A DNA stretch of 64,000 nucleotides from Loktanella sp. M215 (GTDB lineage Bacteria; Pseudomonadota; Alphaproteobacteria; Rhodobacterales; Rhodobacteraceae). Position 1 is the first letter of the stretch. Each line of letters starts with the position of its first letter. This document shows positions 54,794 to 64,000 of this stretch, piece after piece. The stretch covers positions 62,001 through 126,000 of the forward strand of contig NZ_WMEA01000006.1 in assembly GCF_021735925.1 (NCBI RefSeq). Direction: 5' to 3'. The notes below the pieces were generated by a model. That model saw only the letters and a list, made by a program, of their open reading frames with translations, was not told the origin of the DNA and did no database searches. Made by a program: the position numbers and the translations under genes.

Positions 54794-56224
54794 GTGACAG
54801 CGATCGAACAGACAGTGAGCTTTGGTCGGACTGATATTGGACAGAGGCCAAACCCGTTCTTGGCCGCAACGCAGATTCACAAACTGCCTCGTCCAGTTCT
54901 GCTTTACCTTCTGACAGTCGTGCTGCCGATCGGATTCAATGCCGGTCCGCTTTACATGACGACCCTGCGTTTATTTCTCATCGTCATGATCTTGCCATTG
55001 GCATTCCGTCTGCTGACGGGCGCTTATGGCAAAATAATCCTGACTGACTTTTTATTTGTTTTTCATATCTTATGGGGTGCAGTCGCAATTGCGGCCAATA
55101 ATCCGGGCCAGGTCGTTCAGCAGATGGGATCTGTCGGCGTAGAATTTCTGGGAGCCTATATGATCGGGCGCGCATACATTAGAACGCCCGAAACCTTCAT
55201 GGCACTCAGCCGCACACTGATCGTTCTGGTTCTCTGCACCACGCCTTTTGCGATCCACGAAACCTTGACGGGCCGCCCCCTGATTATCGAGATATTGCGC
55301 AAGATTCCAGGCATGACCAGTGTGGCAATCGTCTTCATTGATAAGCGCATGGGGCTGGAACGCGTGCAAGCTGTCTTCGCGCATCCGATCCACTACGGTC
55401 TGTTTTGTTCGGTGGCCTTTTCCTTGTGCTTCGTGGCCCTGCGCGGCACGATGACCACACTCAGACGCTACACGACAAGCATCATTATTGCCCTGAGCGG
55501 TTTTCTGGCTTTGTCCAGCGGAGCCCTTACGGCAATCGTGATGCAGTTTGGATTGATTATCTGGGCCGCCATGTTCAGGACCGTCAAGGCGCGGTGGTGG
55601 CTTCTCGTTGGACTTTTCGTTTTTGCCTACGTCACAATCGACCTTTTGTCGAACCGCTCGCCGATCAAGGTCTTCATGTCCTATGCCACTTTTTCTGCAC
55701 ATAATGCGTATTGGCGCGGCATCATCTTTGAATGGGGTATGAAAAGCGTCTGGGCGCATCCGCTCTATGGCATCGGTCTGAATGACTGGGTGCGCCCGTG
55801 GTATATGTATTCCGGCAGCATGGACAATTTCTGGCTGGTGATGGCGGTCCGTTATGGCATTCCGGGATTTCTATTCCTTGTGGTTGGCTATCTGGCCGTC
55901 ATCTTCCGCGTCATGCGACGCGATTTCACAGGACAGGAGCGCATGATCCTGCTGCGCCGTGCCTGGGTCTTCACCTTTCTCGGGCTGACCTTCACCCTGT
56001 GCACCGTCCATGTATGGACCAACATCTATTCCTTCGTGTTCTTCATGTTCGGGGCGGGTGTCTGGTTCATCTTCCACGAGCCGACGGCCGACGGCAGCGA
56101 CGATCCAGATCAGACCGCCGATGAACCGGACCCGACATCCGCCTTCCAGCGACCCTCAGCGGCGCACGGCACGCCCTATAGCCGTTTTCCGCATCGCCCT
56201 GCCGTGCAACGCGTGCCCTCCTGA
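54794..56224 (+). CDS. O-antigen ligase/polymerase family membrane protein (Wzy-like)
   Basis: A 476-residue protein with about 11 membrane segments and an O-antigen ligase/polymerase (WaaL/Wzy) region. The big periplasmic loop has MSYATFSAHNAYWRGIIFEW and HPLYGIGLNDWVRPW, which match the His- and Arg-containing loop of this family. The last 60 residues are polar and rich in Asp, Pro and Arg. The start is a GTG at 54794. It should polymerise units flipped by the Wzx at 50090-51493. It is followed by a GT2 gene after 18 bases. Confidence 0.82.
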   Translation: MTAIEQTVSFGRTDIGQRPNPFLAATQIHKLPRPVLLYLLTVVLPIGFNAGPLYMTTLRLFLIVMILPLAFRLLTGAYGKIILTDFLFVFHILWGAVAIAANNPGQVVQQMGSVGVEFLGAYMIGRAYIRTPETFMALSRTLIVLVLCTTPFAIHETLTGRPLIIEILRKIPGMTSVAIVFIDKRMGLERVQAVFAHPIHYGLFCSVAFSLCFVALRGTMTTLRRYTTSIIIALSGFLALSSGALTAIVMQFGLIIWAAMFRTVKARWWLLVGLFVFAYVTIDLLSNRSPIKVFMSYATFSAHNAYWRGIIFEWGMKSVWAHPLYGIGLNDWVRPWYMYSGSMDNFWLVMAVRYGIPGFLFLVVGYLAVIFRVMRRDFTGQERMILLRRAWVFTFLGLTFTLCTVHVWTNIYSFVFFMFGAGVWFIFHEPTADGSDDPDQTADEPDPTSAFQRPSAAHGTPYSRFPHRPAVQRVPS

Positions 56225-56242
56225 CCCTTACAAGGCCTTCCC

Positions 56243-57295
56243 ATGACCCTGCCCACCCTTGGTGTCGTCGTCGTCACCTTCAATTCTGCCGACATCATTC
56301 AGGATTGCCTCGAAAGCCTGCTGGCGTCCCGCGGTGTCCGCCTTGAGATCATCGTGGTGGATAATGCATCGACCGATGACACGCTTGCGGTGCTGCGGGA
56401 CTGGGCCTCGGGCCAGCACCCCTACACGGTGCCGGCCGACATGCCCTTCGCACTGACCCCGGCACCGAAACCCGTCACGCTGCTGGTAGCGGGAACACCG
56501 ACGCAAATCCTGCAGGATCATACGATCACCCTCATCACGGCGAAAGTGAACGGCGGCTTTGCCGCCGGTGTGAACCAAGGACTGGCCGCGCTGGCGGGGC
56601 GCCCGCAGATCAACCGGTTCTGGGTTCTCAACCCCGACAGCGCCGTGCCACCAGAAACGGCCGCAGCCTTCGCTACCCATGGGACAGGGGATTTTGCCCT
56701 GATGGGCGGACGGGTCCTGTATTACGACGATCCGGATACGATCCAGATCGATGGCGGCACCGTAAACCGGCGAACCGGCATCACGGGCAATCTCAACCTG
56801 TTCCGCACCGCGTCCCAGACATCCCGCCCGGACCCCGCGACGATGGATTTCATCACCGGCGCCAGCATGGTGGCCAGCCGGGCCTTCTACGAGGCCGCAG
56901 GGCCGATGCCCGAGAACTACTTTTTGTATTATGAAGAGGTGGACTGGGCGTTCCGGCGCGGCACCAGAGGGCTGGCCTACTGTCCGGATGCCATTGTCTA
57001 TCACAAGGCCGGCACGGCGATCGGATCAGCCACGATGAACCGCCCGGCCTCGGCCTTTTCGCAATACTTTAAGCATCGTGCGCGGATGCTTTTCATGCGC
57101 CGCTATTTCCCCACACATCTACCCGTCGCCCTGGCTTATTCCTTTGCCAAGGCCGCCCAGCTGGCGATGAAGGGTTACCGCAAGGAAGCGAAGGCCCTGC
57201 TTATGGCCAGCCTGAACAGGCCCCCGCCCCCGGAGATCCGCAATGTCCTGTCGCAAGAGGCCGCACGCCTGGCCTTCCCAGCCCTCAAACGCTGA
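56243..57295 (+). CDS. GT2-family glycosyltransferase (rhamnosyltransferase-like)
   Basis: A 350-residue GT-A enzyme: LGVVVVTFNSADIIQDCLES, IIVVDNASTDDT, NGGFAAGVNQGL, FWVLNPDSAVPP and the acceptor segment FLYYEEVDWAFR. The combination NGGFAAGVN plus YYEEVDW is typical of the WcaE/RfbF-type group, which includes rhamnosyltransferases, so it may use the dTDP-rhamnose made by the rml genes (inference). It lies 18 bases after the polymerase gene. Confidence 0.9.
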   Translation: MTLPTLGVVVVTFNSADIIQDCLESLLASRGVRLEIIVVDNASTDDTLAVLRDWASGQHPYTVPADMPFALTPAPKPVTLLVAGTPTQILQDHTITLITAKVNGGFAAGVNQGLAALAGRPQINRFWVLNPDSAVPPETAAAFATHGTGDFALMGGRVLYYDDPDTIQIDGGTVNRRTGITGNLNLFRTASQTSRPDPATMDFITGASMVASRAFYEAAGPMPENYFLYYEEVDWAFRRGTRGLAYCPDAIVYHKAGTAIGSATMNRPASAFSQYFKHRARMLFMRRYFPTHLPVALAYSFAKAAQLAMKGYRKEAKALLMASLNRPPPPEIRNVLSQEAARLAFPALKR

Positions 57296-57410
57296 TCTGC
57301 TGTTTACCAAAAATTTAGTTTGTTGCCACATCGTGAACAATATGTTGCCCAAACGTCGCCGCGTCACCCGTACAGATTGAGGTCATCCTTATCTGGCCTG
57401 GACACCATCG

Positions 57411-59303
57411 ATGAACGCCGACAGATTCGCCCCATCTCATGCCGTTCGCCCTAACCGTTATCGTCAGGCGATCGCGATGCTGCGGCCCGCCGTCGGCGGT
57501 GTCATCCTGTTCAGTGCCATCCTCAACGTGCTGATGCTGACCGGGTCAATCTACATGTTGCAGGTCTACGACCGGGTACTGCCCGGCGGATCGGTGCCCA
57601 CACTGGTCGTGCTATTCGGGATCGTCGTCGTCCTGTTCGTCTTTCTGGCATTCTACGACTTTTTGCGCACCCGGCTGCTGTCACGGGCCGCAATGCGCCT
57701 GGACGAGGCGATGGGTCCGGTCGCCTTCAACCGGTTTCTGGCCACAGGGCGCGCTGATCCGACCACACCCGCGGACGCGCAGGCCATGCGCGACCTCGAA
57801 AGCGTGCGGCAGTTCCTGTCCGGCCCGGTCGTGACGGCCATGGCTGATGTCCTCTTCGTGCCGCTGTTCCTTGGCATCCTGTTCGTTTTGCATCCCTGGC
57901 TTGGCATCCTGACCATTGCCGGTGCCGCCTTCACCGGTCTGCTTGCCCTGTTGACCCGCATGCTGACGCAGTCTTCGGTCTTGGAAGGCGCAGGCCTTGA
58001 TCAGGCCGAGCGGAGCTTTACAGAGCGCAGTCACCGCAATGCGGAGGCGATCACCGCCATGGGCATGGGCGACGCGATCGGAGCCCGCTGGCAGGCCATG
58101 CACCGGACCACCCTGCGTGGCCAGCAACGAGGTAGCGATCCGTCAGAGCTTCTGGCAGCAACCAGCCGCGCCTTCCGTATGCTGCTGCAGTCGGCCATCC
58201 TCACGCTGGGCGCACTGCTGGTGCTGCGGGGCGAAATCTCGGGCGGCATGATCATCGCAAGTTCCGTGCTGTCGGGACGCGCCTTGGCACCCGTTGACCA
58301 GTTGGTCGGACAATGGCGCAGCATCGGCCGCTTTACCGCCGCCCACAAGCGGCTGCTGGCAACCTTCAGCGCCGCAGAGGAGGCCGCGGCCCATCCCATC
58401 GCTCTCCCCAATCCGACCGGAGAGATCACTGTCGAAGGGCTGACGAAATTTGGGCGCACAATACCGGGCCGCAAGCAGACGCAAATTCTGTCGGATGTCT
58501 CCTTCTCTCTGCTGCCCGGCGACATTCTGGGCATCATTGGCAATTCGGCCAGCGGCAAGTCGACGCTGGCACGCCTGCTGGTCGGCAGCCTGCGTGCCGA
58601 TGCAGGCGACATCCGCTTGGACGGTGCCACGCCCGATCAATGGGACCCGGTCGTCCTGGGCCGCCATATCGGCTATCTGCCGCAGATCTTCGATGTGCTG
58701 CCGGGCACCGTGCGTGACAACATTGCGCGCTTCGACCCACAGGCCACCGACCTGACCGTCATCGCCGCCGCCCAGTTGACGGGCATCCACGACATGATCC
58801 TGAAACTGCCGGACGGCTATGCCACCCGGCTGGGCGATACCGGTGCGGCGCCGCTGCTGTCGGGCGGCCAGATGCAACGGCTGGGCCTGGCCCGTGCCGT
58901 CTACGGTATGCCCCGGCTGGTGGTGCTGGACGAACCCAATGCCAACCTCGACACGAATGGCGATACCGCCCTACTGCGCACGATCGAGGCCCTGCGCGCT
59001 GCGCAATCCACTGTTATCGTCATCGCCCACCGCCCCGAGGTTCTGAAGGCGGCCAACAAGCTGATGATCCTTGGCGATGGCTGCGTGAAGCGGTTCGGCG
59101 ACATCGCTGATATCCTGCGGGCAAGGACACCTGCCGCCCAGCCCACCCACACAGCTCCGCAGGTGCGGCAACCGACGCTGGTGCCCAAACGGGTGCCGAT
59201 GCCCAACGTGGCAGACGTCATTCCCGTCGCCAACGAACTGCAATCCGCACGGCCGGACGTCGTCCGCATGGCCGGCCCCGCAACACGGCGGTATCAGGCA
59301 TGA
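57411..59303 (+). CDS. Type I secretion permease/ATPase (PrtD/HlyB family)
   Basis: Inner-membrane ABC exporter of 630 residues. The N-terminal membrane domain starts with LRPAVGGVILFSAILNVLML and IYMLQVYDRVLPGGS, typical of the PrtD/AprD group; there is no peptidase domain. The nucleotide-binding domain has Walker A GNSASGKST near 377-385, signature LSGGQMQR near 482-489 and Walker B LVVLDEPNANLD near 503. PrtD-type exporters secrete RTX proteins with C-terminal signals. The gene overlaps the HlyD-like gene by four bases. The RTX protein at 49371 and the beta-helix protein at 62346 are the likely cargo. Confidence 0.94.
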   Translation: MNADRFAPSHAVRPNRYRQAIAMLRPAVGGVILFSAILNVLMLTGSIYMLQVYDRVLPGGSVPTLVVLFGIVVVLFVFLAFYDFLRTRLLSRAAMRLDEAMGPVAFNRFLATGRADPTTPADAQAMRDLESVRQFLSGPVVTAMADVLFVPLFLGILFVLHPWLGILTIAGAAFTGLLALLTRMLTQSSVLEGAGLDQAERSFTERSHRNAEAITAMGMGDAIGARWQAMHRTTLRGQQRGSDPSELLAATSRAFRMLLQSAILTLGALLVLRGEISGGMIIASSVLSGRALAPVDQLVGQWRSIGRFTAAHKRLLATFSAAEEAAAHPIALPNPTGEITVEGLTKFGRTIPGRKQTQILSDVSFSLLPGDILGIIGNSASGKSTLARLLVGSLRADAGDIRLDGATPDQWDPVVLGRHIGYLPQIFDVLPGTVRDNIARFDPQATDLTVIAAAQLTGIHDMILKLPDGYATRLGDTGAAPLLSGGQMQRLGLARAVYGMPRLVVLDEPNANLDTNGDTALLRTIEALRAAQSTVIVIAHRPEVLKAANKLMILGDGCVKRFGDIADILRARTPAAQPTHTAPQVRQPTLVPKRVPMPNVADVIPVANELQSARPDVVRMAGPATRRYQA

Positions 59304-60613
59304 CCGACATGACAATCCAGACCGGCCCCATGCCCGACCTTGGCCTGCGCCGCGTCGGTGTGATGGGGACGATAGCCACGCTGATCCTGTTCCTTGTGCT
59401 GGGCGGCTGGGCGGCGACCTTCACGATCGGCGGTGCGGTGATGGCCGGCGGTCAATCGGTGGTGCACGGCAAACCCAAGTTGGTCCAGAGTCTTGAGGGT
59501 GGCACAGTCAGTGACATTATCGTCCGCACCGGCGATACGGTGGCTGCGGGCGATCTGCTTGTTCGCCTCGACCCCACAGTGGTGCAGACCAACCTCGACA
59601 TTGCGCGCACCCGCATTGCCGCAGCCCTGGCCCTGCGGGCGCGCCTGCAGGCGGAACAGGATGGACAGGACATCTTGTCATTCAACTATCCGGCATTGCC
59701 CTTTGACAGACCTGACACTGCTGCGCATGAAATCAGCCAGCGCGAAATCTTTGCCGCACGTGCCGCCGTGTTGCAGGGCGGACGCGATCAGCTGGCGGAA
59801 ACCCTGCTGCAATACGACAGCCAGACCATCGGCGCGCAGGGCCAGATTGCGGCCATTCAGGACCAGCTTGACCTGCTGGACAGTGACATTGTGAACAAAA
59901 GCGACCTAGCGGGAAAAGGTTTGGTCCGACAAAGCGAGCTGTCGGACCTGCAACGCGCCCGTGCGGCGCTGACAGGGCAGATGGCTGCAGAGCAGGCCGA
60001 ACTGGCTCGTTTGTCCAACGCTCGCCGCGACAGCACGCTCAAGACACTGCAGACCGAGCGGGCCTTCATCGAGGATGTCGTCACCCAACTACGCGAAACC
60101 AATGACCAGATCGACGAGCTGACGCTGGATATAGTGACCCGAACAGCCCAACTGGCTCAGATGGACATTCGCGCACCCGCCGCCGGTATCGTTCATGAAA
60201 TGCAGGTCAACACCACTGGCGGTGTCATCGCTCCCGGCGGCACTATCGCCCAGATCATTCCGCTGGACGACGGCATGGATTTCGAACTGCAGGTTGATCC
60301 GCGTGCGATCGACCAAGTCTATCCCGGCCAAACTGCACGTCTGAGCCTGTCGTCTTTCGATCCGCAGGTCACACCGAAGCTGATCGCACGGGTGGTCACC
60401 GTATCGCCCGGAACGATTGCGGATCCGCAGACTGGCCGCAGCTTCTACCGGGTCGCCCTGTCTGTGTCGCCAGAGGAACTGGCGCGGCTGCCCGGCATGA
60501 CCGTGGTTCCGGGCATGCCCATCGAGGCCCACCTCGAAACTGGAGAGCGCAGTGTGCTATCCTACCTGATGCATCCAATCCTCTCACACCTCGACCGCGC
60601 ATTTCGGGAATGA
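59300..60613 (+). CDS. HlyD-family type I secretion periplasmic adaptor
   Basis: Membrane fusion protein of 437 residues that bridges the ABC exporter and the outer-membrane channel. A single N-terminal helix (IATLILFLVLGGWAATFTIG), a lipoyl half-motif (SLEGGTVSDIIVRTGDTVAAG), a long coiled-coil hairpin (about 95-270) and the second half (QLAQMDIRAPAAGIVHEMQV, GGVIAPGGTIAQIIP) are all present. Start and stop fit an exporter operon: a four-base overlap with the ABC gene. Confidence 0.94.
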   Translation: MTDMTIQTGPMPDLGLRRVGVMGTIATLILFLVLGGWAATFTIGGAVMAGGQSVVHGKPKLVQSLEGGTVSDIIVRTGDTVAAGDLLVRLDPTVVQTNLDIARTRIAAALALRARLQAEQDGQDILSFNYPALPFDRPDTAAHEISQREIFAARAAVLQGGRDQLAETLLQYDSQTIGAQGQIAAIQDQLDLLDSDIVNKSDLAGKGLVRQSELSDLQRARAALTGQMAAEQAELARLSNARRDSTLKTLQTERAFIEDVVTQLRETNDQIDELTLDIVTRTAQLAQMDIRAPAAGIVHEMQVNTTGGVIAPGGTIAQIIPLDDGMDFELQVDPRAIDQVYPGQTARLSLSSFDPQVTPKLIARVVTVSPGTIADPQTGRSFYRVALSVSPEELARLPGMTVVPGMPIEAHLETGERSVLSYLMHPILSHLDRAFRE

Positions 60614-60795
60614 GAAGATCCTCTTTAATGCAGCCAAGGCACATCGCGCGGTGAAATTGCTTCCATCGTGCATTGCACCTTGCCGAAAAACCTTGTGTCG
60701 CCAAAAGATACAAAAAGACCAACGTCCAACCGGGCAGGCCACGCAAAGGGGGCCGCCGCAAAGACGAGGTCCGGCAGAGTAAAAGGCAACAGATC

Positions 60796-62187
60796 ATGAC
60801 GCGGGACACGTACGCCATATCCCGTAAACAAGGACTTGCGGTTACGCTCCTGTTGCTGCTGTCTGCCTGCGGAGACAAGGGTCTGCCCTACGACATACCC
60901 GGTTTCGACTTCAGGTCGCACTATCAGACCGGTCCGCAGGGCGCACCGGTGCTACTGGACAACACGGACTGGTGGATGCGGCTGCATGACCCCGTCCTCG
61001 ACCAACTGGTGATGCGTGGCCTGCGTCACAATATCAGCCTTGAAATCGCGCGCGAACGGGTGATCGCCGCAGAAGCGGCACGCAAGGCGGTTCCCGGTGC
61101 AGCCACTGTTTCTCCGACGGCCTCGGCCAATCTTGCCGGCACGGACAGTACCGGCGTCAGAGGGGTGGGAACGGCGAGGTTCGGGCTGGACTGGATTCTC
61201 GACCCTTATGCGGCCCGCCGCAATGCAGAACGTGCCGCAGGTGGCCGTGCAGACGCTGCACTCGCCGAGCTCGACGCAGCGCGTCTTCTGCTTTTGTTCA
61301 ATATCACGCAGACCTATGTCAACCTGCGCTATGCCCAGCAGATCGTGATATTGGGGCAAAGCGACTTGGCCCGGCGCGAACGCACGCTTGCCTTGACCCG
61401 CAAGCTGCGTGACGCCGAGACGGCAACAAGGCTCGATATTGCACGATCACAGGCGCGGGTGGCCGAGGTCCGTGCACAGTTACCGGGGCAAATGGCCGCC
61501 GTTACGGCCTATCTGAACGAACTGACCGTGCTGACCGGCTCCGCCCCCGGAGCGCTGCCCCCTGATATGACATCCCGCCTGACCGCGACCGTGTCACAAC
61601 CCGTACCAACCCTGTCTCCTCAGGTCGGCATCCCGGCCGACCTACTGCGCAATCGTCCGGACATCCGTATAGCAGAGCGCACCTACTATGCAGCTATCGC
61701 TGACATCGGCGTAGCACGCGCCGATCTTTATCCCCGACTTTCGCTCAGCGGTGCCGTCACCCTGAACGCGATCGGCGGAAACAGTGGCACAGACTATTTC
61801 TTCGGGCCCGTAGTACAGTTTCCCAGTCTCGATCACACGACCGAACGGGCCATCGTTGCGGCCCGCGAAGCCAGCGCGCGACAGGCACATGCCCAGTGGC
61901 GCAGCACAGTGCTGACCGCTATTCTCGAGGTCGAGAACGCTCTCGTGGCCTATGATGCGGCAGATCGGGCCTTGGGGGCTGCCATGCGCGCAAGTCAACT
62001 TTACGCTGAAACGCTGTCGCTGACCCGCGACATCTACAAAGTTGGCGATGCAACACTCGGGGATCTGATCGATGCGGAACAATCTCTTGCCCAAGCCAAT
62101 GCCACACAGGCCGACCTGCGCCGCCAGTCGGCCCTACGGTTCGTCGATCTGAACGTCCGCCTCGGCGCAGGATACGCGACAAACTGA
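60796..62187 (+). CDS. TolC/NodT-family outer-membrane efflux lipoprotein
   Basis: Outer-membrane channel of the type I system. 463 residues from the ATG at 60796 (AAAAGGC upstream), with a lipobox (LLLLLSAC) and then DTDWWMRLHDPVLDQLVMRG-like opening, two long helical repeats (ARLLLLFNITQTYVNLRYAQ, RLDIARSQARVAEVRAQLPG) and RNRPDIRIAERTYYAAIADI. This is the NodT subfamily more often seen with RND pumps, but its position after prtD- and hlyD-like genes makes it the third part of this exporter. A frame open from 60673 adds only a basic stretch and is rejected. Confidence 0.87.
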   Translation: MTRDTYAISRKQGLAVTLLLLLSACGDKGLPYDIPGFDFRSHYQTGPQGAPVLLDNTDWWMRLHDPVLDQLVMRGLRHNISLEIARERVIAAEAARKAVPGAATVSPTASANLAGTDSTGVRGVGTARFGLDWILDPYAARRNAERAAGGRADAALAELDAARLLLLFNITQTYVNLRYAQQIVILGQSDLARRERTLALTRKLRDAETATRLDIARSQARVAEVRAQLPGQMAAVTAYLNELTVLTGSAPGALPPDMTSRLTATVSQPVPTLSPQVGIPADLLRNRPDIRIAERTYYAAIADIGVARADLYPRLSLSGAVTLNAIGGNSGTDYFFGPVVQFPSLDHTTERAIVAAREASARQAHAQWRSTVLTAILEVENALVAYDAADRALGAAMRASQLYAETLSLTRDIYKVGDATLGDLIDAEQSLAQANATQADLRRQSALRFVDLNVRLGAGYATN

Positions 62188-62345
62188 CCTTGAGAGGTTA
62201 CCAGGCTGGCGGGCCGAGAATTTCGTTATCTCTATCTTTAGTTGCAAAAGACAGATTTTGAACACAATTCCGTGCGTGGAACGGCCACAGTTCTGGAAGA
62301 CTTCGATGACGTTGCGTCCAAGCATGTCATTGCAGGAATATAAGC

Positions 62346-64000
62346 GTGGTTAAAACCTATCACATTTCGTCCCTTACAGAACTCTATGAGGCTTTGTCGA
62401 AAGCCACGGGTGGAGAGACATTCCTTCTCAATGGTGGAAACTATGGCGATCTTTCGCTGAACGCAAAGTCAGGGTTCAATATAACGTTCGCAAACGATGT
62501 TACGATTGCCTCTGCAGATCCAGATCATCCCGCGACAATCACCGGTCTCGATGTCCGCGGGGCGCGGAACCTCACTTTCGATGGAATAACGTTCGATTAT
62601 ACCTTCGCGGCGGGTGACCAAATTTACGAACGGCCTTTCAACGTGTCCGGCTCCCAGAATATCACGATTAGCAATTCGACTTTTGACGGTGATGTCGCCT
62701 CGGGCGTTTCGGACGTCAGCGACGGTTACGGCTATGCCATCGGCTTATCGTTCCGGAACTCCACCGGTGTGAGCGTCGAGAACAACGAGTTCTTCAACTT
62801 CCATCGCGGCCTGACTGTAGCAGAAAGTGGCGATGTCGTCGTCAGCGGCAACGACATTCATGACATCCGCATGGACGGCATGAACTTTTCTGAAATCGAC
62901 GGTGTTGTCATCGAAGGAAATTATATCCACGATTTCCGCGGATCGCCCAACTCCCTTGACCATTCCGACATGATTCAGTTCTGGACCAACGGCACGGACA
63001 GTCCCAGCCGTGACATCGTGATCCGCGACAATTACCTTGACATCGGCAACGGTAGCGCAACGCAGTCGATTTTCATGCGCAACGATCAGGTGGACCGAGG
63101 TCTGGCCGGAGCCGAGATGTTCTATCAGAATATCACGATTGAAAACAATGTGATCACGAATGCCCATCTGCACGGGATCACCGTAGGTGAAACTGCCGGC
63201 CTCGCAATCCGCAACAACACTGTGCTGCATGCTGATGGTGCGAATGTCGATGGTGCCGATGCATCCGTAGAAATTCCGATGATTAACGTGAGTGCGGCCT
63301 CGCAGAACGTCGTGATCAGCAGCAATGCCGTGGCCGAGATCAACGGTTTTACGCAGCAAAAAGGGTGGACGCTGACAAACAATGCCTTCGTGCAGGATCA
63401 GGATCCCTACGGTTTCGGCTTTTACGGCAACGAATTTATTGCGTCGTCCATGAATGCGGCAAATGGCGTTCATGCCTTCAATGCCTTGACGGGTGGTATG
63501 CTGGACCGGCTGAATGCAGGCGCCTCAACCACGTTGACACAACCGGGGTCGGGGATCGTCACAGCATTCCATGCCCAGAATAATGCTGAAGATCAGGCAT
63601 CAGTCCACTTTGATGCATCCTATTCCCAGATCAATACGGCAAATCTGCCGACAGGCACACGTTTCCTCTGGGCATTTGGTGACGGAACCAAGGCTGAAGG
63701 TCTGACTGTGGATCATGCATATGTGGATGGCGGAAAATACAATGTCACACTGACGATCGTATTGCCTGACGGACGCAGCGACAGCAAAAGCCTGACCGTC
63801 GCCCTGCAATCCTCAGAAGTTGTGTCTTTTGTTCATGGTCATGGTTTCGTCGTCGATGACTACGGAGTGGACAAGGCCATTGCCCATGTCGCGGCCGAGA
63901 CAGCCGATGGCCTTGTCATCCGTAAGACAGGCGTTGCCGCCCAGATTGACCATGTCTATGTCGATCGCATTCTTAATAAGGACAATTTCGAGATGTCTTT
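62346..64000 (+). CDS. Large beta-helix/PKD protein, probable type I secretion cargo (partial)
   Basis: Open from a GTG at 62346 (CAGGAA upstream) to the window end, 551 residues seen. There is no signal peptide. Residues 1-330 form a beta-helix closely related to the protein at 53415, sharing NDIHDIRMDGMNFS, DMIQFWTNGT, QSIFMRND and NAHLHGITVGET. Residues about 410-500 resemble a PKD domain (FDASYSQI, FLWAFGDGTKAEG, VDHAYVDGGKYNVTLTI), and another domain begins after it. The missing signal peptide and the exporter just upstream suggest secretion by the type I route with RTX repeats beyond the window (inference). Possible roles are polysaccharide lyase, epimerase or matrix adhesin. Confidence 0.78.
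   Translation, partial: MVKTYHISSLTELYEALSKATGGETFLLNGGNYGDLSLNAKSGFNITFANDVTIASADPDHPATITGLDVRGARNLTFDGITFDYTFAAGDQIYERPFNVSGSQNITISNSTFDGDVASGVSDVSDGYGYAIGLSFRNSTGVSVENNEFFNFHRGLTVAESGDVVVSGNDIHDIRMDGMNFSEIDGVVIEGNYIHDFRGSPNSLDHSDMIQFWTNGTDSPSRDIVIRDNYLDIGNGSATQSIFMRNDQVDRGLAGAEMFYQNITIENNVITNAHLHGITVGETAGLAIRNNTVLHADGANVDGADASVEIPMINVSAASQNVVISSNAVAEINGFTQQKGWTLTNNAFVQDQDPYGFGFYGNEFIASSMNAANGVHAFNALTGGMLDRLNAGASTTLTQPGSGIVTAFHAQNNAEDQASVHFDASYSQINTANLPTGTRFLWAFGDGTKAEGLTVDHAYVDGGKYNVTLTIVLPDGRSDSKSLTVALQSSEVVSFVHGHGFVVDDYGVDKAIAHVAAETADGLVIRKTGVAAQIDHVYVDRILNKDNFEMS

Noticed and set aside
1..64000. CRISPR arrays, rRNA and tRNA genes, or a prophage
   Set aside because: I saw no regularly spaced repeats, no rRNA/tRNA signatures, and no capsid, portal, terminase or tail genes apart from the isolated spike pair.

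Overview
The window is GC-rich DNA with Rhodobacteraceae-type (alphaproteobacterial, roseobacter-like) gene content: a VPLPA-type exosortase system, a YjbF/YjbH relic, an AlpA/integrase scar and head-spike proteins of the Rhodobacter gene-transfer-agent family. Almost everything concerns building, exporting, anchoring or modifying surface polysaccharide. A ParA/VirC1-like ATPase next to a 270-base AT-rich tract suggests, but does not prove, that the window lies on a plasmid or chromid.

Layout. (1) 1-13.6 kb: an ABC-dependent capsule locus (KpsT, KpsE-like and KpsM) with an RgpF-type glycosyltransferase fusion, a TagF-like/GT4 fusion, a LicD-like protein, a TagD-like cytidylyltransferase and two sulfotransferase-like proteins. 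Together they point to a glycerol-phosphate and possibly sulfated capsule. (2) 13.7-18.3 kb: a dTDP-rhamnose operon (rmlC-B-D-A), a decayed second copy of rmlB and a metallophosphoesterase. (3) 18.4-25.1 kb: a leftward block with an initiating sugar transferase, a YjbF lipoprotein broken by a stop, kdsA, kdsD, a YjbH C-terminal piece, a Wzy-like polymerase and a GT4. (4) 25.3-27.0 kb: a mobile-element scar (IS3 remnant, AlpA-like gene, integrase N-terminus, IS66 3' end) that abuts a truncated VPLPA-CTERM gene. (5) 27-43.5 kb: an exosortase-linked EPS system (tyrosine kinase, Wzz, ExeA-like ATPase, EpsB-like transferase, PrsT TPR lipoprotein, Wza-like protein, beta-barrel, GT4, XrtD and a VPxPA-CTERM substrate), interrupted by ParA and followed by a rhomboid protease. 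(6) 43.6-48.8 kb: decorating enzymes (VanZ-like, two hexapeptide acyltransferases, GT2, pyruvyl transferase, F420-dehydrogenase-beta-like). (7) 49.4-64 kb: a small RTX protein, a Wzx flippase, a GhsA-like/SGNH head-spike pair, a beta-helix protein, a Wzy-like polymerase, a GT2, a complete type I secretion system, and a second, larger beta-helix/PKD protein cut by the window end.

The genes fit at least two assembly routes: an ABC-transporter capsule with Kdo precursors, and Wzx/Wzy-type EPS tied to exosortase sorting. The type I exporter probably secretes the RTX and beta-helix proteins that bind or remodel the polymer. Five otherwise well-conserved genes each carry one single-base frame break, four of them repaired by adding one G or C in or beside a short G/C run. 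That pattern looks more like consensus sequence error than gene decay and should be resolved before calling these genes dead.

The most unusual feature is the spike pair at 51.6-53.2 kb. It resembles the capsule-binding head-spike genes of the Rhodobacter gene transfer agent, but lies inside a polysaccharide assembly locus with no other capsid or tail gene visible.
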